NCBI GenBank assembly: GCA_910578825.1
Contig: CAJTSB010000014.1
Location: forward strand, 7,724-71,723
Source of the DNA: an uncultured Lachnospiraceae bacterium
GTDB taxonomy: Bacteria > Bacillota > Clostridia > Lachnospirales > Lachnospiraceae
DNA: 64,000 nt
Reading direction: 5' to 3'
Under the pieces are notes generated by a model. It was not told where the DNA came from, did not search any database, and worked only from the letters and a program-made list of their open reading frames with translations. A program made the translations under genes and the position numbers. Numbering within the stretch: position 1 is the first letter of the stretch; the number at the start of each line of letters is the position of its first letter. This document shows, piece by piece, positions 25,086 to 34,301 of this stretch.

Positions 25086-25973
25086 ATGGATATTAATTTT
25101 GAATACTACAAGATTTTCTATTACGTCGCAAAATACGGGAACATTACCAGAGCCGCCACCGCACTGGGAAGCAACCAGCCCAACGTGAGCCGCATCATCA
25201 AACTGCTGGAGACACAGCTAAACTGCCGGCTTATCATACGTGAGCCGAGAGGCATCCGCCTCACAGAAACCGGAGAACAGCTCTATTCACACGTAGAAAT
25301 TGCTTACCGCCACCTGCTCGAAGCCCAGGAGGAAATCTGCGGGCAGCCTTCCTCCGGAGAAGGTACGGTGGAAATCGGAGCGACAGAGACAGCGCTGCAC
25401 CTGTTTTTGTTTGATATTTTACACGAGTTTAAGACGACGTATCCGGCTATCAAGATTAACATTCATAACCACACAACACACGAGACCTTAAAACAGCTTT
25501 CCAGCGGAAAACTTGATTTCGCGCTTATCACAACGCCATTTGAAACGCCCAAATCCGTCCGCTGCGAGAAAATGATGGACTTTCGTGAAATACTGGTCGG
25601 CGGAACCGAATACAAAGACCTGTGCCATATGCCCCTGGAACTGAAGAACCTGAAAAATCACCCCTGGATTGGGCTGGCGCGGGGAACTGCTACTTATGAA
25701 CTGTACAATGATTTTTTTCTCAGAAATAACACAGATATCAGCCTTGATATGGAAGTGGCAACATCGGGTCTGATGCTGCCACTGATAGAAAATAACCTTG
25801 GAATCGGTTTTGTGCCAAAACAACTGGCTCTGCCATTATTGGAAACCGGCAGACTCGTACAGATACCGATTAACTGCACGGTTCCCAGACGCCAGATTCA
25901 GCTTGTCTCCGACAAAGGCCGGGGAAAAAGCCTGGCGGCAGATACGTTTTACAAATACCTGAAAAACAATTGA
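25086..25973 (+). CDS. LysR-family transcriptional regulator
   Basis: 295 aa, normal LysR length. The N-terminal winged helix-turn-helix (about 1-65) reads YYVAKYGNITRAATALGSNQPNVSRIIKLLE. The remainder is the two-lobe effector-binding domain (EIGATETALHLFLFDILHEF and on). It probably controls the divergent MATE pump in response to a small molecule and represses itself, as is common in the family; the ligand is unknown. The nearest AGGAG lies 15 nt before the ATG, longer than usual. Confidence 0.93.
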   Translation: MDINFEYYKIFYYVAKYGNITRAATALGSNQPNVSRIIKLLETQLNCRLIIREPRGIRLTETGEQLYSHVEIAYRHLLEAQEEICGQPSSGEGTVEIGATETALHLFLFDILHEFKTTYPAIKINIHNHTTHETLKQLSSGKLDFALITTPFETPKSVRCEKMMDFREILVGGTEYKDLCHMPLELKNLKNHPWIGLARGTATYELYNDFFLRNNTDISLDMEVATSGLMLPLIENNLGIGFVPKQLALPLLETGRLVQIPINCTVPRRQIQLVSDKGRGKSLAADTFYKYLKNN

Positions 25974-26013
25974 TATCTGCCGCCGGCGAAAACATTTACA
26001 AAGAATTGTTCCC

Positions 26014-29000
26014 CTACTCTTTTACCTGCAGCAATTCCAGCACTTTATATCTGGTTACCTGGATTGCCGCTGCCAAAGCCCCGCAAATACATGCCAGGAA
26101 ATACAAAAGCCAACAGATGGCAAGCGTCTCCATGCCCCGTACAAACAGTCCTGAACCAAACACTGCGAGGATAAGCGCCACAAGAATAATGCCAACAATA
26201 CACAGGAAAATCTGCTCCAATACCAGTATGCACCTTGCCCGTTTTTTGGTGACGCCGAGAATCCGCAAAAACGCTGCCTCTCTTGCCAATTGCAGGATGA
26301 CAAGCCCCGGACCGAACAGCCCGATCAGCACAGCCGCAGCCACGGCAATCGGGAACAGCGACTCCAGAAGATCACGGACACGTCTGGCATTTTTCAGAGG
26401 TTCCGAATCAACACGAAATGATCCCAACTGGGCATACTGCATCCCTTCTTTTCTCCATTGATCCAGCGAGCTCTCCAGATCCGAAAGCTTTTGGTTATCC
26501 GCCAGCGTATATTCACAGTAGCTTACCGGGAACGGCTGTCCATAAAGATTTTGCGCCGCATCGTTTATCACGGTGAAAACGCCGACGCCCCGGTCTTCAT
26601 CCTCCGTCTCCAGAAATCCCACAACCTTATAGGGTTTTCCTGCCCGCTGAATTGCAGCCTCAAGCCGATCCTCTTCGTACACCTGCGGCATAAAATTATA
26701 CAAATCATCCGACATCATGGTAATCGTGTCGCCCAGAGCGATACCGAGTTCCTCAAAAAGCTCCTTATCCAACAGACACACCCCTCCAGTTTCCTCAAAA
26801 GATGCACTGTCATATCCTTGCGCATAAGTAATCTTGCAGCCATTGATCAGATATCGATCCAGATTATTGGTAAATGTGATTGCGCTGCGGACTCCGATCG
26901 CGTTAATGCGCACGTCAAAACGGCGATAATAATAAACATCTTTCACCAAATCTGAATTTAGCAATTCTGCAATGGAAGTGGACGCAAATTCATTTGCCCT
27001 GCCTTTTACTTCCATCTCCCGGCAAGCATCCTGATATGCAAGTTTTGCCATCACAAACGTACCAATCCCAGCCGCCAGCACGAGTGTCAGGATCAATGAC
27101 ACCGCTGTCTTACCGATGCTGCGCCGCATATGGCGCAGGATGTATGTGATAACCTGGTGAAATGCATTGTATTTCCCACGCGCAGGTATTGTTTCTATCG
27201 CTGAAAGTTTTGCCAGATTCAGCCCTGCCGGAACAGGGGCAGTATCCGCAATGTCCATCCTTGGTTTGGGAGCTGTAAAGGAATTTGCGAAAATTCCTCC
27301 CTTTTTTATCGCGCCGCCTGCCTCTTCATGCAAGAGCTCCAGCGGCGGTGTTTTCTTCATCCTTTGCACGAAAAACAGCGTCAAGAGGAAGATAAACATC
27401 AGCTCCAAAACCAGACAGAGGATGACTGCATCTATGGGAACCGCCACATCCGGAACATAACCCACGCCCTCAGGCATATTGCTGTCCGCCATACCTTCAA
27501 GCGCCTTCCTTACCGTACTGGACGTGTAGAAGAGTCCCGTAAGACCGCCAACTGCCACTGCTGCTAACGACAAAACGATAAGCGGCGTCACAATCGAATT
27601 TCTGGCTTTCTTACTGGGAACCCCCAGAGTCCGCATAATGGCATAGGACTTTCGGTTCCTGCCGATATAGAGGTACGCCGCAAGGAACAAAGCAAGCGCT
27701 GCCCCAAGCACATACAACACCGTCGTCAATAAGGAAGTCAGCGAGCCAGAGCCAATGCTGTCCTTCATGCCGGCCCAGCCTCCATCGGAAAAACGCATTG
27801 CCAGGTTTAAATCTGCCGCCATCGGCTGTGCCTTCTCCAAAAAGCTTTCTATATCATTTGGATCTTCAATAAAGACACTGAACTGTCCCATGCTAATTTC
27901 ATAATCTTCGGGAATTTCCACCGGCAACAGTGAACGATGTAAAAAAATTGTTCCTGGTCCAAAACGCCATTCAAAATCATTCATCCGTTCATTATCATCA
28001 TTGTTATAGCGATACGCACCTATGATTTCCAATTCCACGGAAGTATTAAACTGCGCAATATCCCCTATATCCCGGGCGCGCGTGCCAAGTATACCGCTAG
28101 ACGCATGCCTGTCCCCAAGCTTTACATTTATTTTATCGCCGACAGACAATCCGTACGTCTCCAGAAAAAGCTCGCTCACGACGCAGCTATCGGTATCCTC
28201 CGCCGTCAGGGGACGTCCCTTAGAGACAAGCAACGTATGTTCATTGACATATGGGATTGCGCGCATGTCCGAGGTATACACCATATCATACGTCATCATG
28301 CTCTGGTTGACAGACTCTATCAGCCCTTTATAATACGAGAATTCCTCCGTCTCCAGATAGTCGTCTCCCAATCCGTCAACCATGCGCAGGCAATCATGCT
28401 CTGCCATATATTCTCCCAGTTCAAAAGCCGTTCCCGTCCGCTCACTGTAGCTGCCAAAACTTAAGTACCTCTTTCCCTTCTCCAGGGCGTCAAAGTAAGA
28501 TCTCGAATATTTCTCGCTCAACTTCCAGGCAATATCCCCCTCAAACTGGACTAATACCTTCATCTCATCATTCCTGATGTCAATGTCGCCGGCATAGACC
28601 TTTACATCCTTAAAAACCAGATACAGTTTACTGTAATCTTGCTCCCCATCATATTCCTCATACCCGTCATATGTACCTTCCACAACATAGTTAGCGGTCA
28701 TCCAGGAATCTTCATCGCTTAAGACGCGCCTGTAGTCTTCCACCAGTCCGTCCGTCACGTACCTGATATCTGCCAGCGTAACGCCGGGCAGCGATGCGAA
28801 TTCCTCAAGCTGCTCATCCGTCGGCCATGGTTTCGGATCCGGTACAAAGTATTCATAATCCATAATGATCGGCTCCACGCTGTTATCAAGCGCTGCTACG
28901 CCGTGATACATACTCTGTGCTCTCGCGGCCTCCCTGCTGGTAATGACATAATCCGTGACGCGTGAAAATAACGCAAACGAGGCTGCTGCAACTAAGAGGA

Positions 29001-29061
29001 AGGTCAGCAATGTCTTCACGGGGGAGCGCAAAAGCGTCTTAAATGCAAGGGATTTTTTCAT
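26014..29061 (-). CDS. ABC transporter permease, FtsX/MacB-type with duplicated core
   Basis: 1015 aa from the ATG at 29059-29061 (GGAG 8 nt upstream); the longer frame starts inside the spacer without such a site. An N-terminal helix (TLLTFLLVAAASFALF) is followed by a large external domain of about 420 residues, then three helices. A second copy of helix plus external domain follows (KTAVSLILTLVLAAGIGTF), with three final helices. This is the double FtsX layout of exporters and mechanotransmission complexes, partnered by the LolD-like ATPase encoded 31 nt upstream. Likely roles are export of, or resistance to, antimicrobial peptides, or protein release. Substrate not evident. Confidence 0.9.
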   Translation of the reverse strand: MKKSLAFKTLLRSPVKTLLTFLLVAAASFALFSRVTDYVITSREAARAQSMYHGVAALDNSVEPIIMDYEYFVPDPKPWPTDEQLEEFASLPGVTLADIRYVTDGLVEDYRRVLSDEDSWMTANYVVEGTYDGYEEYDGEQDYSKLYLVFKDVKVYAGDIDIRNDEMKVLVQFEGDIAWKLSEKYSRSYFDALEKGKRYLSFGSYSERTGTAFELGEYMAEHDCLRMVDGLGDDYLETEEFSYYKGLIESVNQSMMTYDMVYTSDMRAIPYVNEHTLLVSKGRPLTAEDTDSCVVSELFLETYGLSVGDKINVKLGDRHASSGILGTRARDIGDIAQFNTSVELEIIGAYRYNNDDNERMNDFEWRFGPGTIFLHRSLLPVEIPEDYEISMGQFSVFIEDPNDIESFLEKAQPMAADLNLAMRFSDGGWAGMKDSIGSGSLTSLLTTVLYVLGAALALFLAAYLYIGRNRKSYAIMRTLGVPSKKARNSIVTPLIVLSLAAVAVGGLTGLFYTSSTVRKALEGMADSNMPEGVGYVPDVAVPIDAVILCLVLELMFIFLLTLFFVQRMKKTPPLELLHEEAGGAIKKGGIFANSFTAPKPRMDIADTAPVPAGLNLAKLSAIETIPARGKYNAFHQVITYILRHMRRSIGKTAVSLILTLVLAAGIGTFVMAKLAYQDACREMEVKGRANEFASTSIAELLNSDLVKDVYYYRRFDVRINAIGVRSAITFTNNLDRYLINGCKITYAQGYDSASFEETGGVCLLDKELFEELGIALGDTITMMSDDLYNFMPQVYEEDRLEAAIQRAGKPYKVVGFLETEDEDRGVGVFTVINDAAQNLYGQPFPVSYCEYTLADNQKLSDLESSLDQWRKEGMQYAQLGSFRVDSEPLKNARRVRDLLESLFPIAVAAAVLIGLFGPGLVILQLAREAAFLRILGVTKKRARCILVLEQIFLCIVGIILVALILAVFGSGLFVRGMETLAICWLLYFLACICGALAAAIQVTRYKVLELLQVKE

Positions 29062-29092
29062 GGTATTTTCTCCTTTCTCTCCTGTCACGTCC

Positions 29093-29755
29093 TTACAACG
29101 CCTGAAGTTTTCCGTCTCTCATCCGAAGCTGCACGTCCGCCATCTCAGCAACCTCCATATCATGTGTTACGATCACGACGCAGTACCCTTTGTCATGTGC
29201 AAGGCTGCACAGAATTTCCATGATATTCTGCGTGTTTGCGCTGTCAAGATTTCCGGTCGGCTCATCGGCAAGCATAATTTTTGCACTGGATGCAAGGCTT
29301 CTTGCAATCGCTACGCGCTGCTGCTCCCCGCCAGACAGTTTCGATGGAAAACGCTCCATCTGCTCCTTCGTGATGCCTACGCCCTCAAGCAGCTCCTGTG
29401 CCCGCGGCTTTGCCTCCTTCGGCGATACCCCGCGCAGCTCCATGGGGAAACAGACATTTTCAACGACGGTCATCAACGGGAAAAGATGAAATGCCTGAAA
29501 GATCATGGATATCCCTTCCCTGCGGTAACGGTCCAAATCAAGTCCTGCAAGGTTTTCTCCGTCAAAATCCACCTCTCCGTCTGTGGGCAGATCAAGCCCT
29601 GCAAGCAGAGAAAGCAGCGTAGATTTACCGGAACCAGACGGACCGATGATGGTATAGACATTCCCTGCCTCAAACTTACAGGAGACATCCGAGACCGCGG
29701 CTCTCTGTGTGTTTTTGTATTGATACGTTACGTTTTCCAATGTTAAATTTGCCAT
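29093..29755 (-). CDS. ABC transporter ATP-binding protein, LolD/MacB type
   Basis: 220 aa, complete: Walker A GPSGSGKST (38-46), Q-loop MIFQAFHLFPLMTV, signature LSGGEQQRVAIARSL, Walker B MLADEPTGNLDS and H-loop VTHD. The EPTGNLD form is typical of the LolD/MacB/FtsE group that drives FtsX-type permeases by conformational change rather than by substrate translocation through the membrane. It lies between the M56 protease gene (54 nt upstream) and the permease gene. It is therefore probably transcribed from the BlaI-controlled promoter with the whole four-gene unit. Confidence 0.95.
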   Translation of the reverse strand: MANLTLENVTYQYKNTQRAAVSDVSCKFEAGNVYTIIGPSGSGKSTLLSLLAGLDLPTDGEVDFDGENLAGLDLDRYRREGISMIFQAFHLFPLMTVVENVCFPMELRGVSPKEAKPRAQELLEGVGITKEQMERFPSKLSGGEQQRVAIARSLASSAKIMLADEPTGNLDSANTQNIMEILCSLAHDKGYCVVIVTHDMEVAEMADVQLRMRDGKLQAL

Positions 29756-29809
29756 ATTCCTGCTCCTTTACTTCATTATATTTGTCAACTCTGTATCCTG
29801 TTGCCATCT

Positions 29810-32290
29810 CTATATCATCCCCCAGCCCAAATAGTAACTTGAGCATATTGGCCATAGTATTATCTCCTTAGTGCTGTATTTTTTGGTCAAATTAACCACC
29901 TTAGACTGAAAATCTCCCTGTTTCATTTCAAGGACATCTCCTGCGTCCATTTCATCCCATAAACGTTCCACCTCATCCATCATCGCGCCTATGCATTGAT
30001 CCCTCTCCTCAACGGTCACCGTATCTTTGTCCGTAATATAATATGAGACATGACAGCCCATACTATCCCATATATACATTGTTTGGGAGGCATGGGGTTT
30101 TTTGTTAAAATACAGGTACAACAAGATGCTCTGTTCCAGAGGTTCAGAATTCTCATAATCCTGCGCCCTGTTTGATAGCGCCGCTAAATATACGGTATGG
30201 GTAATGAAATATTTCTCTTCTTCCGACAGCTCTACCTGAATATCTTCCCGTAATATGTCGTTCATGATCCTGTCGTAACTTTGATAATTCTCAACAGACC
30301 ATTCTAAAAGTTCACGGTCAAAATCCGCCACCGACATTTCTTTATAACGATACCCCGGCTGACGCAACAAAAGTATTTTTCGGTAATCTTCTTCCGTTCC
30401 TGGCAGATATTCACTGTTTTCCGTTCCAGTATCTGCATAATATACCAAAACATCCGTATAACGTTTCTTCCAATCTTCTATCTCTTTCTTAGAATGCGTC
30501 TCTTCCTGACTGTTGATGGACTCGTATTCGAATTCGATATCCACCTGCAGCTTGTAGTTACTCCATTCCTTCTGTAACGAATCCACTGCCTGTTGTATCC
30601 CTGTCTTCATATATGACTCAGACGCATACTCTTCCTCACACTTTCCAGCCATAGTCCGGGAAAGACCATCTGTCACACCGCGGATTGCATCAACATACTC
30701 GCCGACGGACAAATCGTTTACATTTTGCACATACATGGTTATGTGATATCCCAGTCCCTGTACTTCTTTTTGCGGCAAGGCAATATCCTCTGGCAGAATA
30801 CTTCCTTTAAACACTGTCTCTATCCACCTCTGAGAAGTCAGCGGCCGCAAGGCATAAAAGAGATAAGAGGCAATCTCGTCACTGTTACGCATTTCATATA
30901 GATTCTTATTTGAAAATAATCGATTCAGCATTTGCCGTTCTTCATCTGCAGCAGTTGCCACCAATACCCTATCCCGGTATTCTGCAACGCTCATATCCTC
31001 GTAACCATCAAAACGCAGCACACTCAGCATTCCATATTCCTCTGCCGTAATATCCGCATTAGATGAAATGTTTTTTTCCGCTTCGGGAACCGCAGAGGTA
31101 GCAAATACAACCGTTACGCTCATCACAAGCCCGACCGCAATGGCAACTGCGCCCATAGAAAATCTGCGAATCACCATAATGGAACGGATTCTCTTTTCAA
31201 TTGCGTTGAGGCTTAAATTACTGCACAACGGTCTTATCCGGTTTCTTTCCGCCTCCATATTAATCAGAATATTTGCATAGACAGATTTCTCACTTACACC
31301 TTTACGCCGAACGACACTCTCGTCACAGGCAAGCTCAACATCACGGTTGAGCAGGATATACATCAACCAGACCATTGGATTGAACCAGTGGATGCAGCAC
31401 ACAAAAACTGCCAGTAATTTCATCACCGTATCACAGTGATATATATGCATGTATTCATGCCAGAGTATGTATTCCAACTGCCCGGTCTCTTCCCATTCCA
31501 GTTTCTTCGGAAGAAGAATGACTGGACAAAACACGCCATAGGTAAGCGGCGTATCCACTCTGTCTGATACCCTTACCTGCGTTTTATGGCAAAAACCATG
31601 AAAAAACCGCTCTCTCTGCGACAGGCGCATTTCCATCCACTGCGCCACAAACTCATTTTCTACAGGCAGAGACATCGAAAATTCCCTGCGGCAACGCACA
31701 TAAGTTACAACAAAAAATACGGCGCAAAACAAAGCTCCCATGACCCATACTGCCAACCAGATATTGTCTCTCAACACACTCCACATACCCGACAGAAACG
31801 TGGCTGCAAAGCCAACACGCGACGTATCCGGCTGTTTCATAATTATATACTCTTCCGATGCAGCCCCCTGACTGGTTTCCATTACAACGTTTCCTACAAT
31901 CTGCTGCCTCTCTGTCCCTTTGCCGGTTTTTGAAAAATTCTGTCCGACCGCCCCATTGTCTGAGTCTACAGACCACTGCCCGGACTTACCGTCGACTGTT
32001 ACCACCTGCCATGCCACATCACCCTGTGTACGTCCAACATCCCATCCATTACCAAACCAGCTATATTCTCCCGCAGTAACATCCACCAACTCCTTCACAG
32101 AATCCCGCCTGGCAAGCGAATAAACACTGAATTCAGACGGAACCTCAAATGGAACCAAAAGGCGCAGCATGATAATTCCCCACAATACGAGAAAGGTCCT
32201 CTTTGGCAGCCTGTCAATTGCTGCAACCCGCATCAATGCAACTACCAGAATCATGACCGCCCCGCAAAAGCTCATTTGCAGTAAATCCAT
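29810..32290 (-). CDS. BlaR1-like M56-family membrane metalloprotease, sensor without penicillin-binding domain
   Basis: 826 aa from the ATG at 32288-32290 (GAGGTGA upstream; 13 nt after blaI). Membrane helices sit near 5-20, 33-50, 170-200 and 290-315. The zinc site is HEYMH (278-282), with the downstream acidic ligand in ELACDE (319-324). After a helix near 370-395 comes a long extracellular tail with no transpeptidase-like motif. Instead the tail carries repeated segments: GYEDMSVAEYRDRVL, DLSVGEYVDAI and YKEMSVADFDREL. By analogy with BlaR1/MecR1 it senses an external signal and inactivates the BlaI-type repressor by proteolysis. The signal is unlikely to be a beta-lactam. Confidence 0.85.
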   Translation of the reverse strand: MDLLQMSFCGAVMILVVALMRVAAIDRLPKRTFLVLWGIIMLRLLVPFEVPSEFSVYSLARRDSVKELVDVTAGEYSWFGNGWDVGRTQGDVAWQVVTVDGKSGQWSVDSDNGAVGQNFSKTGKGTERQQIVGNVVMETSQGAASEEYIIMKQPDTSRVGFAATFLSGMWSVLRDNIWLAVWVMGALFCAVFFVVTYVRCRREFSMSLPVENEFVAQWMEMRLSQRERFFHGFCHKTQVRVSDRVDTPLTYGVFCPVILLPKKLEWEETGQLEYILWHEYMHIYHCDTVMKLLAVFVCCIHWFNPMVWLMYILLNRDVELACDESVVRRKGVSEKSVYANILINMEAERNRIRPLCSNLSLNAIEKRIRSIMVIRRFSMGAVAIAVGLVMSVTVVFATSAVPEAEKNISSNADITAEEYGMLSVLRFDGYEDMSVAEYRDRVLVATAADEERQMLNRLFSNKNLYEMRNSDEIASYLFYALRPLTSQRWIETVFKGSILPEDIALPQKEVQGLGYHITMYVQNVNDLSVGEYVDAIRGVTDGLSRTMAGKCEEEYASESYMKTGIQQAVDSLQKEWSNYKLQVDIEFEYESINSQEETHSKKEIEDWKKRYTDVLVYYADTGTENSEYLPGTEEDYRKILLLRQPGYRYKEMSVADFDRELLEWSVENYQSYDRIMNDILREDIQVELSEEEKYFITHTVYLAALSNRAQDYENSEPLEQSILLYLYFNKKPHASQTMYIWDSMGCHVSYYITDKDTVTVEERDQCIGAMMDEVERLWDEMDAGDVLEMKQGDFQSKVVNLTKKYSTKEIILWPICSSYYLGWGMI

Positions 32291-32303
32291 TGTCTCACCT
32301 CTT

Positions 32304-32672
32304 TCATTCCAATTCTCCGACAATCTGTCTCAGTTTCTCAACCTGATCTGTGGAAAGTTTCTTTCTGCCAAGCAAGGCGGCAAACAGTTTGTCCGCAGAA
32401 CCGTCATAAACTTTATCAATCAGTTCGTTGGTCTCCGTTTCCTGCACTTCTTCTTTTGCGATCAGTGCATGACACATAAAATTCGGCTCCTGACGCTCAA
32501 TCGCTCCCTTCTTCATGCATCGTTTAATCAGCGTATATGTAGTATTCTTGTTCCAGCCTACCTCCGCGGTCAGTTTTTCCGCAATCCGCTTTGCAGGCAA
32601 ATCCCCCTCATTCCAGAGAACGCTCATGATTTTTAACTCTGAATCAAATAATTTTGCTGTCTCTTTTTCCAT
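32304..32672 (-). CDS. BlaI/MecI-family transcriptional repressor
   Basis: 122 aa. Winged helix-turn-helix at about 8-75 (ELKIMSVLWNEGDLPAKRIAEKL, then NKNTTYTLIKRCMKKG), followed by the dimerisation region ending in KLSTDQVEKLRQIVGELE. Such repressors bind dyads as dimers and are cleaved when the partner M56 protease is activated. The partner gene is directly downstream, and two AGACT-N5-AGTCT boxes lie in the promoter upstream. GGAGG precedes the ATG. It should repress its own four-gene unit: repressor, protease, ABC ATPase and permease. Confidence 0.95.
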   Translation of the reverse strand: MEKETAKLFDSELKIMSVLWNEGDLPAKRIAEKLTAEVGWNKNTTYTLIKRCMKKGAIERQEPNFMCHALIAKEEVQETETNELIDKVYDGSADKLFAALLGRKKLSTDQVEKLRQIVGELE

Positions 32673-32692
32673 ATCATCTTCCTCCGTACATA

Positions 32693-32753
32693 TTATAAGA
32701 CTGCGGTAGTCTGTTCATGTTTATAGACTACCACAGTCTTATAATCTTGTCAA
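32693..32753 (-). promoter_or_regulatory. BlaI-type promoter/operator with two dyad boxes
   Basis: Minus-strand promoter TTGACA (32748-32753), 17-nt spacer, TAGTCT (32725-32730). Two 15-bp dyads AGACT-N5-AGTCT lie at 32698-32712 and 32725-32739; the second covers the -10 region. The two boxes with their ATAA flanks also form a 20-bp inverted repeat (32693-32712 and 32725-32744) with one mismatch. The layout fits repression by BlaI dimers. Confidence 0.8.
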
Positions 32754-32790
32754 TAGAGTATTATGGCATATGAAAAGCAGCTGATTCTCC

Positions 32791-34281
32791 TTATGCCCTC
32801 AGATTCGTATATCCCATCAGGCTCGCATCCACCTCACGCGCGACCTCCCGTCCCTCACGGATTGCCCACACGACGAGGGACTGCCCCCTGTGCATATCTC
32901 CGGCGGCAAAGACATTTTTTACATCCGTCTCATAACAGTCTGTCTGCGTCTTAACATTCGTACGCTCATTCAGGGAAACACCGAACGCGTCGGCAATGTA
33001 TTTTTCCGTTCCTAAAAATCCTGCTGCAATCAAAACCAGATCCGCATCCATCCTGCTTTCGCTGCCCGGCACTTCTGTCATCGCCATACGTCCGGTCTTC
33101 TCGTCTTTCTTGCCCTCCAGTTTCACGGTGACGAGCCCGCAAAGCCTGCCATTTTTGTCTTTGAGAAATTCCTTAACTGTGGTCTGGTAAATCCGCGGAT
33201 CATGCCCAAACATGGCAATCGCCTCTTCCTGGCCGTAATCTGTCTTGCAAACCTTCGGCCACTGCGGCCATGGATTATCCCCGGCGCGCTCATCCGGAGC
33301 CTTGGGCATCATCTCAAGCTGTGTCACAGAGGCTGCGCCGTGTCGGATGCTGGTTCCCACACAATCGTTTCCGGTATCTCCGCCGCCGATAATCACAACC
33401 TTTTTGCCCCTGGCGGAAATATATTTCTTATCTTTCAAATCAGAATCCAAAAGGCTCTTCGTCGTCGCCGCAAGGAAATCGACTGCAAAATAAATACCTT
33501 CGGCATCCCTGCCGGGCGCTTTGATATCTCTTGGATTTTTAGCCCCGCAGGCAAGTATGACCCTGTCGTATTCCTTTAACAATTTTGCTGCCTTGATATC
33601 TTTTCCGACATTGACACCGGTGATAAACTCCACACCCTCTTCTTTCATGATTTCCACTTTCCGGTCGATCACGTGTTTTTCCAGTTTCATGTTGGGAATT
33701 CCGTACATGAGCAGTCCCCCCGCGCGATCGTCGCGCTCATACACGGTCACCTGATGCCCGCGTTTGTTGAGCTGGTCTGCCGCTGCCATCCCTGCCGGAC
33801 CGGAACCGATAACCGCCACCTTCTTTCCGGTGCGTACCTTCGGCGGACGCGCCCTGGCAAATCCCTGTTCGTAGGCATATTCAATAATTCCAAACTCATT
33901 TTCTTTTACCGTAACAGGGTCCCCGTAATGACCGCAGGTACATGCCGCCTCACAGAGCGCGGGACATACGCGGGCAGTAAATTCCGGAAAGTTATTCGTC
34001 TTTTTCAAACGGTTATATGCCTGTTCCCAGTTTCCGGTATATACAAGGTCATTCCATTCCGGCACCAGATTGTGCAACGGACAGCCGGAAGTCATTCCCA
34101 TAATGTCCATGCCCGACTGGCAGAACGGAACCCCGCACGCCATACAGCGCGCGCCCTGTTTCCGTTGTTCTTCCTGTGACAGAGGGGTGTGGAATTCGTT
34201 AAAATTCTCAATGCGCTCTTTTGGCGTCACCGCCTCTGCCGTCTGTCTTTTATAATCCAAAAATCCTGTTGGTTTTCCCAT
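32791..34281 (-). CDS. gltD: Glutamate synthase (NADPH) small subunit
   Basis: 496 aa. The N-terminal iron-sulfur segment has Cys46, Cys49, Cys54 and Cys67 (CMACGVPFC, then GCPLHN). The FAD site is VIGSGPAGMAAADQL and the NADPH site VIIGGGDTGNDCVG. The enzyme passes electrons from NADPH to the large subunit, where 2-oxoglutarate is aminated. AAGGAGG precedes the ATG, 20 nt after the gltB stop. Length and motifs match the normal beta subunit. No clear terminator follows; the BlaI promoter begins about 40 nt downstream. Confidence 0.97.
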   Translation of the reverse strand: MGKPTGFLDYKRQTAEAVTPKERIENFNEFHTPLSQEEQRKQGARCMACGVPFCQSGMDIMGMTSGCPLHNLVPEWNDLVYTGNWEQAYNRLKKTNNFPEFTARVCPALCEAACTCGHYGDPVTVKENEFGIIEYAYEQGFARARPPKVRTGKKVAVIGSGPAGMAAADQLNKRGHQVTVYERDDRAGGLLMYGIPNMKLEKHVIDRKVEIMKEEGVEFITGVNVGKDIKAAKLLKEYDRVILACGAKNPRDIKAPGRDAEGIYFAVDFLAATTKSLLDSDLKDKKYISARGKKVVIIGGGDTGNDCVGTSIRHGAASVTQLEMMPKAPDERAGDNPWPQWPKVCKTDYGQEEAIAMFGHDPRIYQTTVKEFLKDKNGRLCGLVTVKLEGKKDEKTGRMAMTEVPGSESRMDADLVLIAAGFLGTEKYIADAFGVSLNERTNVKTQTDCYETDVKNVFAAGDMHRGQSLVVWAIREGREVAREVDASLMGYTNLRA

Positions 34282-34301
34282 GATAAATTCCTCCTTTTAC
34301 G

